This document shows, piece after piece, positions 48,094-58,446 of a DNA stretch of 64,000 nucleotides. A program made the position numbers and the translations under genes. The notes under the pieces are model-generated. The model was given only the letters and a program-made list of their open reading frames with translations. It searched no databases and had not been told where the DNA came from. The DNA lies in the NCBI GenBank assembly GCA_028564675.1, contig JAOVVO010000020.1, forward strand, positions 226,857 to 290,856, given 5' to 3'. Numbering within the stretch: the first letter of the stretch is position 1; each line of letters opens with the position of its first letter. This DNA comes from Onchocerca lupi. Lineage: Eukaryota; Nematoda; Chromadorea; Rhabditida; Onchocercidae.

Positions 48094-49165
48094 AGATACT
48101 TAATGAGGTTTTAAAAAGAAATAGAAACCTTTGTAACTCTAAGAGAGTCGGTGGTACCATTAAGTTCTACTTCTTTGTTCATTTTTTATATAAAAAAGCA
48201 TCCTGTTTCTAAAAGGCCCGGTGCAAATACAGCAAGAGAAGTGCTTGTCTCTAGATATAATTTATTTATTATTAAATATACGCCTCCAAACAATACAAAA
48301 AATGTAGAAGTGAAAAATATCTTCTACTTGAGCTCTGTCTCTGAAGATCTTGGGGTTTTTTAAAACTTGGTTTTGAGCTTAAAGTTGAGTGTCTTTCATT
48401 AACGAGTTGAACTTCACTGATCAGGGGGACTGATCCTTGTTTGCTGATTTAATTTTTCTTGTTTTATATATTTCTAACTTTTTCCCTCGTGAGTTAAATA
48501 TCTTTCTCTTTTAAATTCACCTAAAAGGTTCTATCAAGTAGTTGGAAATTTTTTATTTAAGCGTTTTTAATAGGGCTTAGTGAGATCGTTGATGTTCCTC
48601 AGCATAACAGCAATAATTGCGTAATTTATGAAACAGCTATCTTTCACCGATTTTTTCATATTACTTAAACCTCTTCACTTTAAGATTTTAATTATATGAT
48701 ATACTCAAACTCTCTTACAGCGTGACCTTTAGGGATTTTATTCTTAAAATTTCTAGTACCAGTTTAATATCTAAGATATACAAGTAATTTTTCCACTATC
48801 TCTAGCTCTAATTTGGTAGACAATACATAAAAACTGCATACTAGCTATTTGTGTCTAAGCCCTAAAATACAGCACAACGAAAAGCATTAGTGTACTGTAA
48901 TTGCTCTCCTCATATATAACTTGCTTATCCTGAGTATTAATATTGAATATCCTTTTTCCCTAATGTAATTTATCAATTACTATTGATAATAATAGATGTT
49001 AGAAATAGATACATCAAAAAGCGTCATACCTTTGCCTTCTTAGTCAAACGTACCAACATCCGTACCTCCTTTCAGAGGTTGTTTTAAACCTTCCGAGGTT
49101 TTCATCAATAGCCTGAAATAACTTTTTCCCTTTATCGGAGAGGTACTTCGTATATTTTCTGTTTT
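48094..49165. other. spacer with unassigned coding scraps
   Basis: No intact gene. On the minus strand, 49140-49040 reads KNRKYTKYLSDKGKKLFQAI in one frame. A good ribosome binding site, AAGGAGG, precedes ATG 49056 (reading MLVRLTKKAKV, then a stop) in another. Around 48820-48700 the minus strand gives STKLELEIVEKLLVYLRY. These are decayed pieces of unknown genes. Confidence 0.35.
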
Positions 49166-50122
49166 TTAACTCTTTACGCTTGTACACCCTAGAAATTTTT
49201 CTGCATCAAGCGCAGCCATGCACCCTGTGCCCGCTGCAACTACTGCCTGTCGGTATACCTTATCTTGAACATCACCTGCAGCAAACACTCCTTCCCTACT
49301 GGTTAGAGTTGTACCAGGCCTTGTAACTACGTAACCTTGCTGATCTATTTCAACAAACCCTTTTAAAAAACCTGTATTTGGTGTATGCCCAATTGCAATA
49401 AATACTCCATCCACCTTTATTTTTTGGATTTTGTTAGTCTCTGTTGATTTAATTACAAGACCGGTAACTTTTTTCGGATTTTCTTCTCCAAGAATTTGCT
49501 CTACAGTATGATTCCATATTACTTTTATCTTATCTTTTTTAAAGAGCCTATCTTGCATTATCTTTTCTGCTCTTAATTTATTGCGCCTATGTATCAGTAT
49601 AACTTCTTTAGCAAATCGAGTTAAAAACATTGCTTCTTCAGCAGAGGTATTTCCACCACCAACTACAGCTACGACTTTATTTTTAAAAAATGCGCCGTCA
49701 CAAGTTGCACAGGCTGAAACCCCATAGCCTTGAAACTCTTTTTCACTTTTGAGACCAAGATATTTTGCCTGCGCACCAGATGCAATGATAATTGCATCTG
49801 AATAGTAATTATTAGTCTTACCAAAAGACTTGAACCTATATTCACTAGAATTTTCAAGGTGTTCAATACTTCTTATTTCATCGTTTACTATTTTTGCACC
49901 AAACTTCTTTGCATGCAACCTCTTTTGTTCCATGAGCTCTGGGCCTTGTATTGAAATAAAACCAGGATAATTTTCAACACCTGTAGTAATCATAAGTTGA
50001 CCACCAGGTTGCATTCCAATTACTACAATTGGCTCTAAATTTGCACGCGCTGCATATATAGCAGCAGCGTAACCAGCTACCCCAGACCCAATAATAAGAA
50101 CTTTTGTACTAAATAGTCCCAT
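49166..50122 (-). CDS. trxB: thioredoxin reductase
   Basis: NADPH-dependent flavoprotein that reduces thioredoxin. 318 aa. FAD site VLIIGSGVAGYAAAIYAARA, redox CATC (Cys138, Cys141) in GVSACATCDGAFF, NADPH site VAVVGGGNTSAEEAMFL, and GVFAAGDVQDKVYRQAVVAAGTG at the end. Start ATG 50122 touches the peroxiredoxin stop with zero spacing, so the two are translationally coupled and act in one peroxide-detoxification chain. Confidence 0.97.
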   Translation of the reverse strand: MGLFSTKVLIIGSGVAGYAAAIYAARANLEPIVVIGMQPGGQLMITTGVENYPGFISIQGPELMEQKRLHAKKFGAKIVNDEIRSIEHLENSSEYRFKSFGKTNNYYSDAIIIASGAQAKYLGLKSEKEFQGYGVSACATCDGAFFKNKVVAVVGGGNTSAEEAMFLTRFAKEVILIHRRNKLRAEKIMQDRLFKKDKIKVIWNHTVEQILGEENPKKVTGLVIKSTETNKIQKIKVDGVFIAIGHTPNTGFLKGFVEIDQQGYVVTRPGTTLTSREGVFAAGDVQDKVYRQAVVAAGTGCMAALDAEKFLGCTSVKS

Positions 50123-50722
50123 CTACAATTCTTCACTGTATGAATTCAAGTAATCAGTTATCCCTTCGTTGCTTGCTTGTATTGCTGGTTTACCTTTTTT
50201 CCATCCTGCTGGACATACTTCACCATGCTCTTTATTATGCTTAACCGCGTCAATTATTCTAATAAACTCATCAATATTCCGTCCTAGAGGTAAATCATTT
50301 ATTGACTGATGACGTATGATAAATTCATCATCAATAACAAAAGTAGCTCTCAGTGCAATTGAGTTATCATACAATACTTCATAGTCTTTTGATATAGACT
50401 TTTTGATATCAGACACCAAAGTATAGCTAACCTCTCCAATGCCCCCATCATTGACTGGAGTCTCTCGCCACTTATAATGTGAGAATTTTGAATCTACACT
50501 TACCCCTATGACTTCAACGCCACGTTTTGAAAAATCTTCTATTTTATTACTAAACGATATCAATTCAGTTGGACAGACAAAAGTAAAATCTAGTGGATAG
50601 AAAAAAAGAACAGCATATTTATCTTTTATGTGTTTGCTTAGACAGAAGTCATCAACTATTTCTCCATCAGAAAGAACAGCAGGGGCAGTGAAATCAATAG
50701 CGGGCTTTGTCACAAGATTCAT
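50123..50722 (-). CDS. 2-Cys peroxiredoxin (AhpC/TSA)
   Basis: Thiol peroxidase that reduces peroxides. 199 aa. Peroxidatic Cys50 in FYPLDFTFVCPTELISF and resolving Cys170 in HGEVCPAGWKKG make it a typical 2-Cys enzyme. Catalytic Arg lies in ALRATFVID. Start ATG 50722 with AGAGG nearby. trxB follows with no gap, the likely reductant supply through thioredoxin. Confidence 0.95.
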   Translation of the reverse strand: MNLVTKPAIDFTAPAVLSDGEIVDDFCLSKHIKDKYAVLFFYPLDFTFVCPTELISFSNKIEDFSKRGVEVIGVSVDSKFSHYKWRETPVNDGGIGEVSYTLVSDIKKSISKDYEVLYDNSIALRATFVIDDEFIIRHQSINDLPLGRNIDEFIRIIDAVKHNKEHGEVCPAGWKKGKPAIQASNEGITDYLNSYSEEL

Positions 50723-50839
50723 AACTAACCTCTTTATTTTAAAACGATTATGATTTTACAATATAATGAATTTACATGCAAGTTTTCTTTTTTCTTCAAG
50801 AATTTTTCTAGTTAACTTTCCACTAGCCTGAAATACGCC

Positions 50840-52045
50840 TTAAGCTAGCAATGGACCATCGGGCATATTACTAATTACATTAATCTGATTTACTATCTTG
50901 TTAGTTGGGTAAAAATAATTTTTTATAAATTCCTTATATATAGTTGTTAATTTATGTATATCGTCTACTAACACGCATTCATTTGCCTGATGTGTGGTTT
51001 TGTTGACCATACCAAATTCAATCACTGGACAAACATTTTTGATAAATGCAGCATCAGACGTGCCACCACTAGTGCTCATCACAGCATCAATATTGGTAAC
51101 TTTATTTATTGCATCAAGCATAATATCAGTATTCTTATCGGGAATAGAAAGAAAGGCACTTCTGTTGCTATGAATAGAAAGCTTATAATTGTTAGTTACG
51201 CTGGAGCATATCTCATTGACTAACTTAAATAAAGTATCGGGTGTTTGTATATCGTTATACCGAATGTTGAAATTTGCAACTATTAAATCGGGTATTAGGT
51301 TGTCAGTATTATTTCCAACATCAATAGTAGTAATCTCACAACTTGAAGGCTGAAAATATTTATTACCATTATCAAGGGTAGTATTCCTTATCTTACTCAA
51401 TATTGATATCATCTTATATATTGGATTATCAGCTAAATCTGGGTAAGCAACATGTCCTTGTTTTCCATGGCAAGTTAATTTGAATGTTGCAGATCCTCTT
51501 CTGCCTATTTTTATAGTGTCGCCTAGTTTTTTATTGCTGGTTGGTTCAGCAATTACACAATAGTCCATCTTTTTTTGTTTACTTTCCATCCACTCTAAAA
51601 TTGCTTTTGTTCCATATTCTTCCATACTTTCTTCAGCACTGGTAATCAATGCACTTATCGAACCATTAAACTGAGATTTTCCTGCAACAAAGTTTACCAT
51701 AGCAGCAATAAATGCAGCTACTCCACTTTTCATATCAACTGCTCCTCTTCCATACAATATTCCGTCTCTAACTTTTGGATTAAATGGATCAGATATCCAG
51801 TCTTTTAATTGACCTGGTGGCACAACATCAACATGTCCAGCAAAACATAAATTTGGCACTCCATTTATATATTTTGCATAAAGATTTTTAACTTTAGCTT
51901 CGCTATCACCAAACTCTAAAATTTTACACTTAAAGCCACTTTTCTTAAGAATTGTTGCTATATGTTCTATTGCTCCATCGTCTTTTGGTGTTATGCTCTT
52001 AAAAGAGATCAACTTCTTAGTTAGCTCTATAGGATCAATCTTCAT
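50840..52045 (-). CDS. dapE: succinyl-diaminopimelate desuccinylase
   Basis: Zinc metallopeptidase (M20) that makes LL-diaminopimelate for lysine and cell-wall precursors. 401 aa. Metal and catalytic residues: His71 and Asp73 in FAGHVDVVPPG, Asp104 in GRGAVDMKSG, Glu138-Glu139 in TSAEESMEEYG, Glu in VIAEPTS, and His in VNKTTHQANE near 353. The lid domain (about 175-290) is present. Start ATG 52045. Its presence suggests that DAP synthesis is retained. Confidence 0.96.
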   Translation of the reverse strand: MKIDPIELTKKLISFKSITPKDDGAIEHIATILKKSGFKCKILEFGDSEAKVKNLYAKYINGVPNLCFAGHVDVVPPGQLKDWISDPFNPKVRDGILYGRGAVDMKSGVAAFIAAMVNFVAGKSQFNGSISALITSAEESMEEYGTKAILEWMESKQKKMDYCVIAEPTSNKKLGDTIKIGRRGSATFKLTCHGKQGHVAYPDLADNPIYKMISILSKIRNTTLDNGNKYFQPSSCEITTIDVGNNTDNLIPDLIVANFNIRYNDIQTPDTLFKLVNEICSSVTNNYKLSIHSNRSAFLSIPDKNTDIMLDAINKVTNIDAVMSTSGGTSDAAFIKNVCPVIEFGMVNKTTHQANECVLVDDIHKLTTIYKEFIKNYFYPTNKIVNQINVISNMPDGPLLA

Positions 52046-52368
52046 GTCAATTTTGAAATACTGATACTACTATAGTATAAACGTACTATGCATTATTTAA
52101 AACAAATATTATACCAAGCTAAGCAAACTTTTATAGGTAAAGTAATAGTAGATCATCGCCTTGTTAATAATATACATGAAATATGTATCCAATATGGGGA
52201 TAATATTTTGCTGGTTGCAGATGAAAATACGGCAGAGTTTTTGAGCAAAAACATATTTAATAAAATTTCTCACTTCATTATTCCTAGTAATGTCATTAGT
52301 CCTCTTGTAAGACCTTATGTCGTTTTGAATGATTCTAAAATTTTATCATCTCAGTGCTCCAATACTAA

Positions 52369-52424
52369 GATCCAGAAAAAAAAGAGTACGGTTCCAGTGT
52401 GAAGCACTGGAATGATACCAACTA
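52369..52424 (+). repeat. Wolbachia-type palindromic element in the egsA-like pseudogene
   Basis: The core ggttCCAGTG-TGAAG-CACTGGaatg forms a hairpin, preceded by taagatccagaaaaaaaa. It aligns with 31678-31735. Read in frame it gives SSQCSNTKIQKKKSTVPV, stop, STGMIPTKE; the TGA lies in the hairpin loop where other copies have a sense codon (tcaag). Confidence 0.7.
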
Positions 52425-53084
52425 AGGAAACGATGCTAAACAAATTTGCTTCTCTTGAAACCGTTAATCTAGTTAGAAGTAGGGCAAAGGATAGTGATTT
52501 AATGGTTGCACTTGGTAGTGGTACTGTTAACGATATCTGTAAGTGCGCAAGCTATCTCGAAGGTAAAAACTACATATCCTTTCCAACAGCTGCTTCTATG
52601 AATGGATATACCTCTGCAAACGCTTCTATCTTAGTAAATGGATATAAAAAATCTTTAGTAGCACATCTTCCAAGGGCAATATATATTGATACCAATATAA
52701 TTGCCAACAACAGTGCAAGCTGATTGGCTATTATCTCATTTACTACTTAGCACGGAATATAATGAATTGCCTTTCACACTTGTTCTGATCTGGAGGAAGT
52801 TTTACTCAGAGAGTATTTGGCACTTGCAGAAAAAAGCAAAAAGGTAGTTTTATTGCTTATGGAAGCCTTACTGATTTCAGGACTTGGAATGGTAATATCA
52901 AAAGGCAGCTATTCTGCAAATCAAGGAGAGCATATAATAGCTCACATAATGGAGATGGTAACAAAAAGATTATTCTTCTTCATTACATGGAGAAAATTGC
53001 TGTTACAATGATCAATGGCTAATTTATAGGAAAAGATATTATCAATACAAAAATCCCATCATCAAACCGATAAACTACTTCAGC

Positions 53085-53150
53085 ATCATTCCAACTTCAA
53101 GCACTAAAATCGCAGGAAGCGAATCAGTGTCATGCTGCTTGGATGATAGA
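53085..53150 (+). repeat. second palindromic element in the egsA-like pseudogene
   Basis: Arms catcattccaacttcaagcact (53085-53106) and gaatcagtgtcatgctgctt (about 53128-53147). The left arm matches the pccA copy and the right arm the leuS copy. The insert separates two conserved blocks of the dehydrogenase. Confidence 0.55.
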
Positions 53151-53487
53151 GAGCTTAACAAAGTGCTTTGATAATACCGAATTTATAGAAATTCTAAAGC
53201 AGGAGGAAATTCTGCAGCAAAAAATTAAAGAGATTATTCGTAAAAAATGAAATAATATTTCCAGCTTAATTAAGCAAAATCTATTACCTGCAAAACGCCT
53301 ACAGAAAATGTTTGAAGATTTATCAATTCTACACTTACCAGCACATCTCGGTTGGAATAAATAGCAAAATATTGCAAAGTAGTTAGCCTTACGTTTACAG
53401 CAAGAGATAGATTCACCTTTCTTGACCTAGCTCACTGCATGGGAGAGAGTAAAATGTTTTAGCTAAAAATAATTTAAGAGATTGTTA

Positions 53488-53960
53488 ATGCTTTATTTCT
53501 TAATAATCGTCCTATTTTACTTTCCAATTCCAGTTTTAAAAGAACAATTAAAACTAGGTTTATGGATAAACACGCTTTATCAATGTAGGCTTATCATCTT
53601 ATCAATAGGTATAGAGTTGATATGACTCACTATAACTGACTTTGTTTGCTATAATTTTCTCGTGCTTTTAGTTAACAGTACAACACTCAACATCGAATAG
53701 GCTTTTTTGCTGAGTAGGTAAACTGAACTTAATTATGCATTAGCGGATTTAATAAGTTTAGCACTGCTTTTGATCAGAGAATTGCTTTCACTGAGTGAAA
53801 ATCTAGAAAAAAGCTAAAAACCTTAAATGCTTTTATTTCCTGCTCTAAAGAAAAATTTGCTGTTGTTAAGAAAATCAGGACCTTTTAATGCTTTAATTGC
53901 CATAACACTCAGTAAAAGGCTAGATATAATTCGATTCTTTTGAGGAAAATACTGAGGTTC
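53488..53960 (+). pseudogene. decayed hydrophobic membrane-protein gene
   Basis: From ATG 53488 about 40 open codons begin MLYFLIIVLFYFPIPVLKEQ and include IILSIGIELI. After a stop there are hydrophobic stretches in the same frame (DFVCYNFLVLLVNSTTLNIE, ALADLISLALLLIRELLSLS, FPALKKNLLLLRKSGPFNAL) separated by five or so stops. It looks like a polytopic membrane protein. I do not recognise the family. Confidence 0.5.
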
Positions 53961-53962
53961 TG

Positions 53963-54663
53963 ACTTAGTAGCAAACAGAAGCTCAGTAATTTTTCTGTAT
54001 AGATTGAAATTTTCTCTTATGGGAATTACATCAATCTTTTTTTTATAGCAAGGGTTAGATAATTTTTATATATTACATTGTTTGCTACAATGCTTATTTG
54101 TTTTGCAAGTTCAGAAACTACCATGAAACCAGCTTCGCTTAAATTATGTGTGCTAGCTTATTGGCAAAATTTTTCCTATTTGCTGAAGAATTACGACATA
54201 ATTATTGTAATTATTTAATGAATTAATGATGATATATTACCAAGTTAGTTATTATAAGGGGATAATCTCGTATACTTCTTAAAAAGTTATGACCATATAG
54301 ATTCATGTAGGTATGATTTTATCTCTAGTTTCTCTGCATTATTGATTTCTTTCGTGTATTTTGAATACTGCATATCTTTTTGTCGTTAATGAAAACCAAT
54401 TCAGGTATTTTAGTTCTTTGCTTAATAACTTACATACTTTACTTTTCTGCACGAAAAATTTTATTGGCCCTAAAAAGCTTCTAGTCAAGCTTAACTATGT
54501 TTCTAATTCCCTATTATTCAATTTGTTTATTCTCATGAAGGAATTTTCTTCCACTTATTTAGAAGTAACTTAATAATATTTATTAACATTTAATTTATAA
54601 TAAAAAGATTTGAATTTCTTATCAGTTTAGTGTACCAAAAATGTATAAATATACACTACTTAT
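53963..54663. other. spacer upstream of fdxA
   Basis: About 700 AT-rich bases. A 70-codon frame starting at TTG 54361 has no ribosome binding site or recognisable motif and is probably chance. Nothing else is seen. Confidence 0.4.
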
Positions 54664-55038
54664 ATGACACATTTTATTACGGATAAATGCATAAAATGTA
54701 AATATACAGATTGTGTAGAGGTGTGTCCTGTTGACTGCTTTCATGAGGGTAAAAATATGCTTGTAATCAATCCAGATGAGTGTATTGATTGCGGAGTGTG
54801 TATACCTGAATGTCCGGTAGATGCAATTGTAACTGATGATTCTATAAAAGACATTTTAGAATTAGATGAAGAGTTACTGAGCAGAGAACAAAAAAATTTC
54901 AAGTTGTTTTACAATATCAATGTAGAATATTCACAGAAATGGCCAAATATTACAGCTAAAAAGCAACCTTTGAGCACTGTAGAAGAGTATAAGGAAAAGA
55001 GAGACAAAACAGCTTATTTTGTTGAGAATCTAGAATAA
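54664..55038 (+). CDS. fdxA: 7Fe-type ferredoxin
   Basis: Small electron carrier. 124 aa. The N-terminal half holds the two cluster sites: CIKCKYTDCVEVCPVDCF and CIDCGVCIPECPVDAI, the pattern of FdxA ferredoxins with one 3Fe-4S and one 4Fe-4S cluster. The C-terminal tail (about 60-124) is helical and typical of the alpha-proteobacterial FdxA. Start ATG 54664. Stands alone. Confidence 0.95.
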   Translation: MTHFITDKCIKCKYTDCVEVCPVDCFHEGKNMLVINPDECIDCGVCIPECPVDAIVTDDSIKDILELDEELLSREQKNFKLFYNINVEYSQKWPNITAKKQPLSTVEEYKEKRDKTAYFVENLE

Positions 55039-55829
55039 TGCTGTTCTTAATATCTTGTGCTGATTGTTTTTGATCACTGGAAGTGCTTATTTTGTTTGTA
55101 TTTAGTACTAGCTAGTTGACTTAGAAATAAATCAATCCAGATACACAGGCAGTTTTATTGCTGTTTAACTATTAATAAGTGCACGAGACAGCTATATAGA
55201 GGATGGAACATGAATATTAAAGCAAACTGTGTGCAAAAACTACTAAATGTATTGCAGTGTATTTGGCTAACCTAATTATATTTTTAGTTTGTTATTCGTT
55301 ATTTTGTTTATAATTTTATTCATTTTCTCAAAATAACCCATTGCTAATATTTTTTCGTATCTTCTCTAATGTTGATATAGCCATTAGAAACTATCAACAA
55401 ATCAAGGGATATGAGTAGTAGTATGTAGTATATGGCGATAAAGTAGTAAGTGAGAAATGAGGAAAGATATTCAATAGATTTAAGTAGAACGGAAGAATAT
55501 TTCAGAGTATTAATAAAGAAGTAAGGAGATCATTAAGATACAGCAAAAGACAAATATTAAGTGCAATTTTGCACATGTTACGTAGAGGATGTTAATGTAG
55601 GTACTTTATTCAATTTTCTGTTGTGAAAAGCGGTGAATCCTTGAGAAATTGAATTGTGAATTCTTGAACATATTTAAGAGAGAAATAGGAAGAAATGAAT
55701 AGCTAAGCCTCGTATAAGTTAAAGTCAATCTGTTAAAACAGTAGGAAAAGGGTAGCTAAAAACTACGGTGAAGGTAGAAAAATAATTTTCTTCAATTTTA
55801 CTAGTTTGTGAACAACTTCTAAGATAATT
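55039..55829. other. spacer after fdxA
   Basis: About 790 AT-rich bases without an open frame of note. Occasional protein-like stretches on the plus strand near 55450-55560 are too broken to assign. Confidence 0.4.
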
Positions 55830-56640
55830 AATACCTCGATAACAAGCCATTCTGTTTCTTAAGAGAACTCTTGTTAAGAGCACCTTTAGCGGCAAATGTT
55901 ATACTTGGTATTCCAAGTATTTGAATTACTACCTTTATTGCAAACTTGAATACTTCTTATACTGATTGGACCATTTTTGTTATAATATCAGCAAGTGATC
56001 TAAAGTCTTTTTTTACTCTGCTACCTTAAATAACTTTCTGTGTTACTTCCTTGAATGTTTTTATTTTTTTTAAAATTTTTATGCAGAGGTAACAAATTTC
56101 TTATCGTTTACGTGTGATGACTATAAAACTCTTGCCAATAAGATCTTCAGGGATATCATTTTTGTTCTTATTAGTATAAATGTTAGCCTCATATTCTATG
56201 AGGAGCTTCTATTATTCACTACTTTATTAACACTTGCTTCACTTTACTAGTGGAGGTCTTGGTATTTCTATAATTAAGACTTCACCAGAATAACAGCATA
56301 CTATAAATGGTAAAGTTTCTGAATCGTGAACATTACCATGTCCATTGTATTTTCGCCTGCTTCTGTGTCTAATAATAACTTTGCTACTTCTTTATTCTTA
56401 CTTTTTTTATGATATAAATAATACTATTGGTTTTCACTATATCTATCTTTCATATTAACGTTAGCTCTCTTTTTCAATAAATATTTGATTAGTAGCACAC
56501 GTGCAGCTTCTTTTTCTTTGCAGTTAATTATATTACTCAATAGCGCTGTTTCTGTAATATTATTGCAACTATTATATAACTTGAGCATTAAACTTGGATT
56601 AAACTGATAGTTCTTTTTATCATTCATATATGGCAATAAA
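55830..56640 (-). pseudogene. decayed ankyrin-repeat protein gene
   Basis: The minus strand begins with an intact 70-codon piece (56636-56424) ending KYLLKKRANVNMKDRYSENQ, a clear ankyrin-repeat end. After stops and frame changes, further traces follow: VAKLLLDTEAGENTMDMVMF, NIYTNKNDIPEDLIGKSFIV and FAIKVVIQILGIPSITFAAK to about 55850. It is the remnant of a larger ankyrin protein. The first piece alone is unlikely to be functional. Confidence 0.6.
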
Positions 56641-57175
56641 ATTTTTCTTTAACTAATTTTTTGTTTCTCGTAAATTTAGTATAACTATCCTTACAGAATC
56701 AATGTTATTGTTTACCCTTTGTAAATGTATTACTCAGTTTTTTGAATTGAAACTCATTTTATTGCGCCATCTTACTAAGATAAAAACTATTTAATAATAT
56801 AATAAATCTAAAAAAATTAAGAGTTCTTGTCTTTAACACTTATATCTATCACCATGAAACATGGTTACATATAGTTTTGAAAAAGAGTTGGTGTGAGTTA
56901 TCAATGAACTACTTATAAAAACAAGTTTTATAAAGGTAGAGTTAAAGCTTGGTTCATTTGGCTAATTAATAACCAAGTTGTTATACTCAACAACATGCAG
57001 ATAATCTACACTTTGTATAAGTGAGTTTTGAAAAAGAACTTAGTCCTATAATCATATAAATTGCACTGGCTAATTCAGCATATAGTTAAACTTTTACCAT
57101 CTCACAGTTTTTTTTAGTAGAGCGATATTTAATATTTTTTAATGAAAAAAATTTACTTTTTTCTCGTTATCAATT

Positions 57176-57445
57176 ATGGTTCTTAGGTTTTTATTCTTAT
57201 TGATAGTGAAAATATTTCTCATTAAATTTTTATCTCAAGTGGTAACTGCAATTGGAGTATCGTTTGGTTTGATTGTGACTACTCATGTAAGCAGCACCTG
57301 TTTTCCCATTGTTGGACTCGAACTGACGTTTTCACTAATGCAGACAATTTTAAGCTTTTCTGCACCAATAGTTCAAGTATTGTTCTCTAGCTTTTTTGCT
57401 AAGGTATATATTAAAAAAACCGATTTATGCATAGTGTTATTTTAG
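57176..57445 (+). CDS. uncertain small membrane protein
   Basis: 89 codons from ATG 57176 with two long hydrophobic segments (VLRFLFLLIVKIFLIKF; VVTAIGVSFGLIVTTHVSST). There is no clear ribosome binding site and no recognised family, and it lies in a region rich in decayed sequence. Could be a real two-helix membrane protein or the intact end of a broken gene. Confidence 0.3.
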   Translation: MVLRFLFLLIVKIFLIKFLSQVVTAIGVSFGLIVTTHVSSTCFPIVGLELTFSLMQTILSFSAPIVQVLFSSFFAKVYIKKTDLCIVLF

Positions 57446-58446
57446 TATTTGTGTTTGTATTTATGTTTTTTATTTAAACACACTTTCGGAAAGCGGCTTT
57501 TAAAAAACACCAATAAAGAGCTCTATAAAAACGGTAATATGCTCTGTGCTTGTGGTACTGAAACCAAAGAGATATCTCTTAGATATAACCTCAATAGTAG
57601 ATGCTATTACTTCTAGAATATTTCTAGTGCTTAATACCTTGATGGGCTTTAAGATTATTGGCAACTTAGTATTTAATACAATAGAGTCGTGTAGCAAACT
57701 GTACTATTGTATAGTTTGGTCTTGTAATTGGTGCTTTAATTACAAATTGAATCTCGAATTTACTTTAAAATAGAAGATATGTAATTTTTGCTTCTACTCC
57801 GTTACAAGGTGTTTTAATTATTGTTTTACTGTACAGTTATTTAAAAGTTTGTATCATATGTTTTGAGTGTTGACGTTTGGGTTTTTGCAGAGTATATGTA
57901 CTTAGTTTGATTGTTTGAGGCAAAATTGTAAAACTGGGGAATATCAGTACATTGTAGTCTATTATTTCAACAGGTTTATATTTACTATGGAGGTAGAAAA
58001 GAGCTATATAGCATCAACTTTAAGCACTTCTTACAGGTCATTAAATAGAGTTTTTATAATATTTAGAACGTTGGCAATGCCAGTTAATACTTTTAGTTAT
58101 ACTACAGAAGAGATACATCATAAAAACAAAATAGCTGAATCTTGAGTTAATCATTGTATTTTATATTTATATATTATAATAAATTGTAAATTACGTTACG
58201 ACAAAAGATATAACAGTAACTAAAACGATAATGGTTGAAGGTGTAAATCAAGAAATTTAATTGTTTTAAAAAAAACTCTTCTGCAATAATAGGTAATATG
58301 TTAGATGAAGTAAAGGTAAGCGCGTGAAATATTCTTGGTCAAAAAAAAGGAGGAAAGACAGGAAATATATTGCAAACATCGAAAAAGTGATAATTCAAGA
58401 AAAATTCAGTCTTTTTTAAGTTCTTAAAAGTAATTAAAATTAATTA
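57446..58446. other. spacer with unassigned short frames
   Basis: Short frames at 57546-57773 and 57915-58145 lack ribosome binding sites and recognisable motifs. Near 58298-58380 the plus strand gives MLDEVKVSA, stop, NILGQKKGGKTGNILQTSKK, another decayed-looking trace. No gene can be supported. Confidence 0.3.

Larger units (their letters stand above)
52088..53462 (+). pseudogene. decayed glycerol-1-phosphate dehydrogenase-like (EgsA/AraM) gene
   Basis: The frame from ATG 52088 runs to 52723 with one TGA at 52400-52402, then continues through frame changes. Recognisable blocks are LLVADENTAEFLSKN, DLMVALGSGTVNDICKCASYL, YISFPTAASMNGYTSANASI, ADWLLSHLLL-like, MEALLISGLGMVISKGSYSA, NQGEHIIAHIMEM, RLQKMFEDLSILHLPAHLGW and ARDRFTFLDLAHCM. 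Together they trace an iron-alcohol-dehydrogenase-fold protein of the sn-glycerol-1-phosphate dehydrogenase type. Two palindromic elements are embedded. Multiple stops and frameshifts rule out an intact product. Confidence 0.8.

Noticed and set aside
48151..48363. 70-codon plus-strand frame after the xerC remains
   Set aside because: No ribosome binding site, no family, and the flanks are decayed sequence.
54361..54573. 70-codon frame starting at TTG before fdxA
   Set aside because: No ribosome binding site and no protein-like motif.
57300..57325. T-loop-like sequence (ttcgagtcc on the minus strand)
   Set aside because: No acceptor, D or anticodon arm can be built around it, so it is not a tRNA or tRNA-end fragment.
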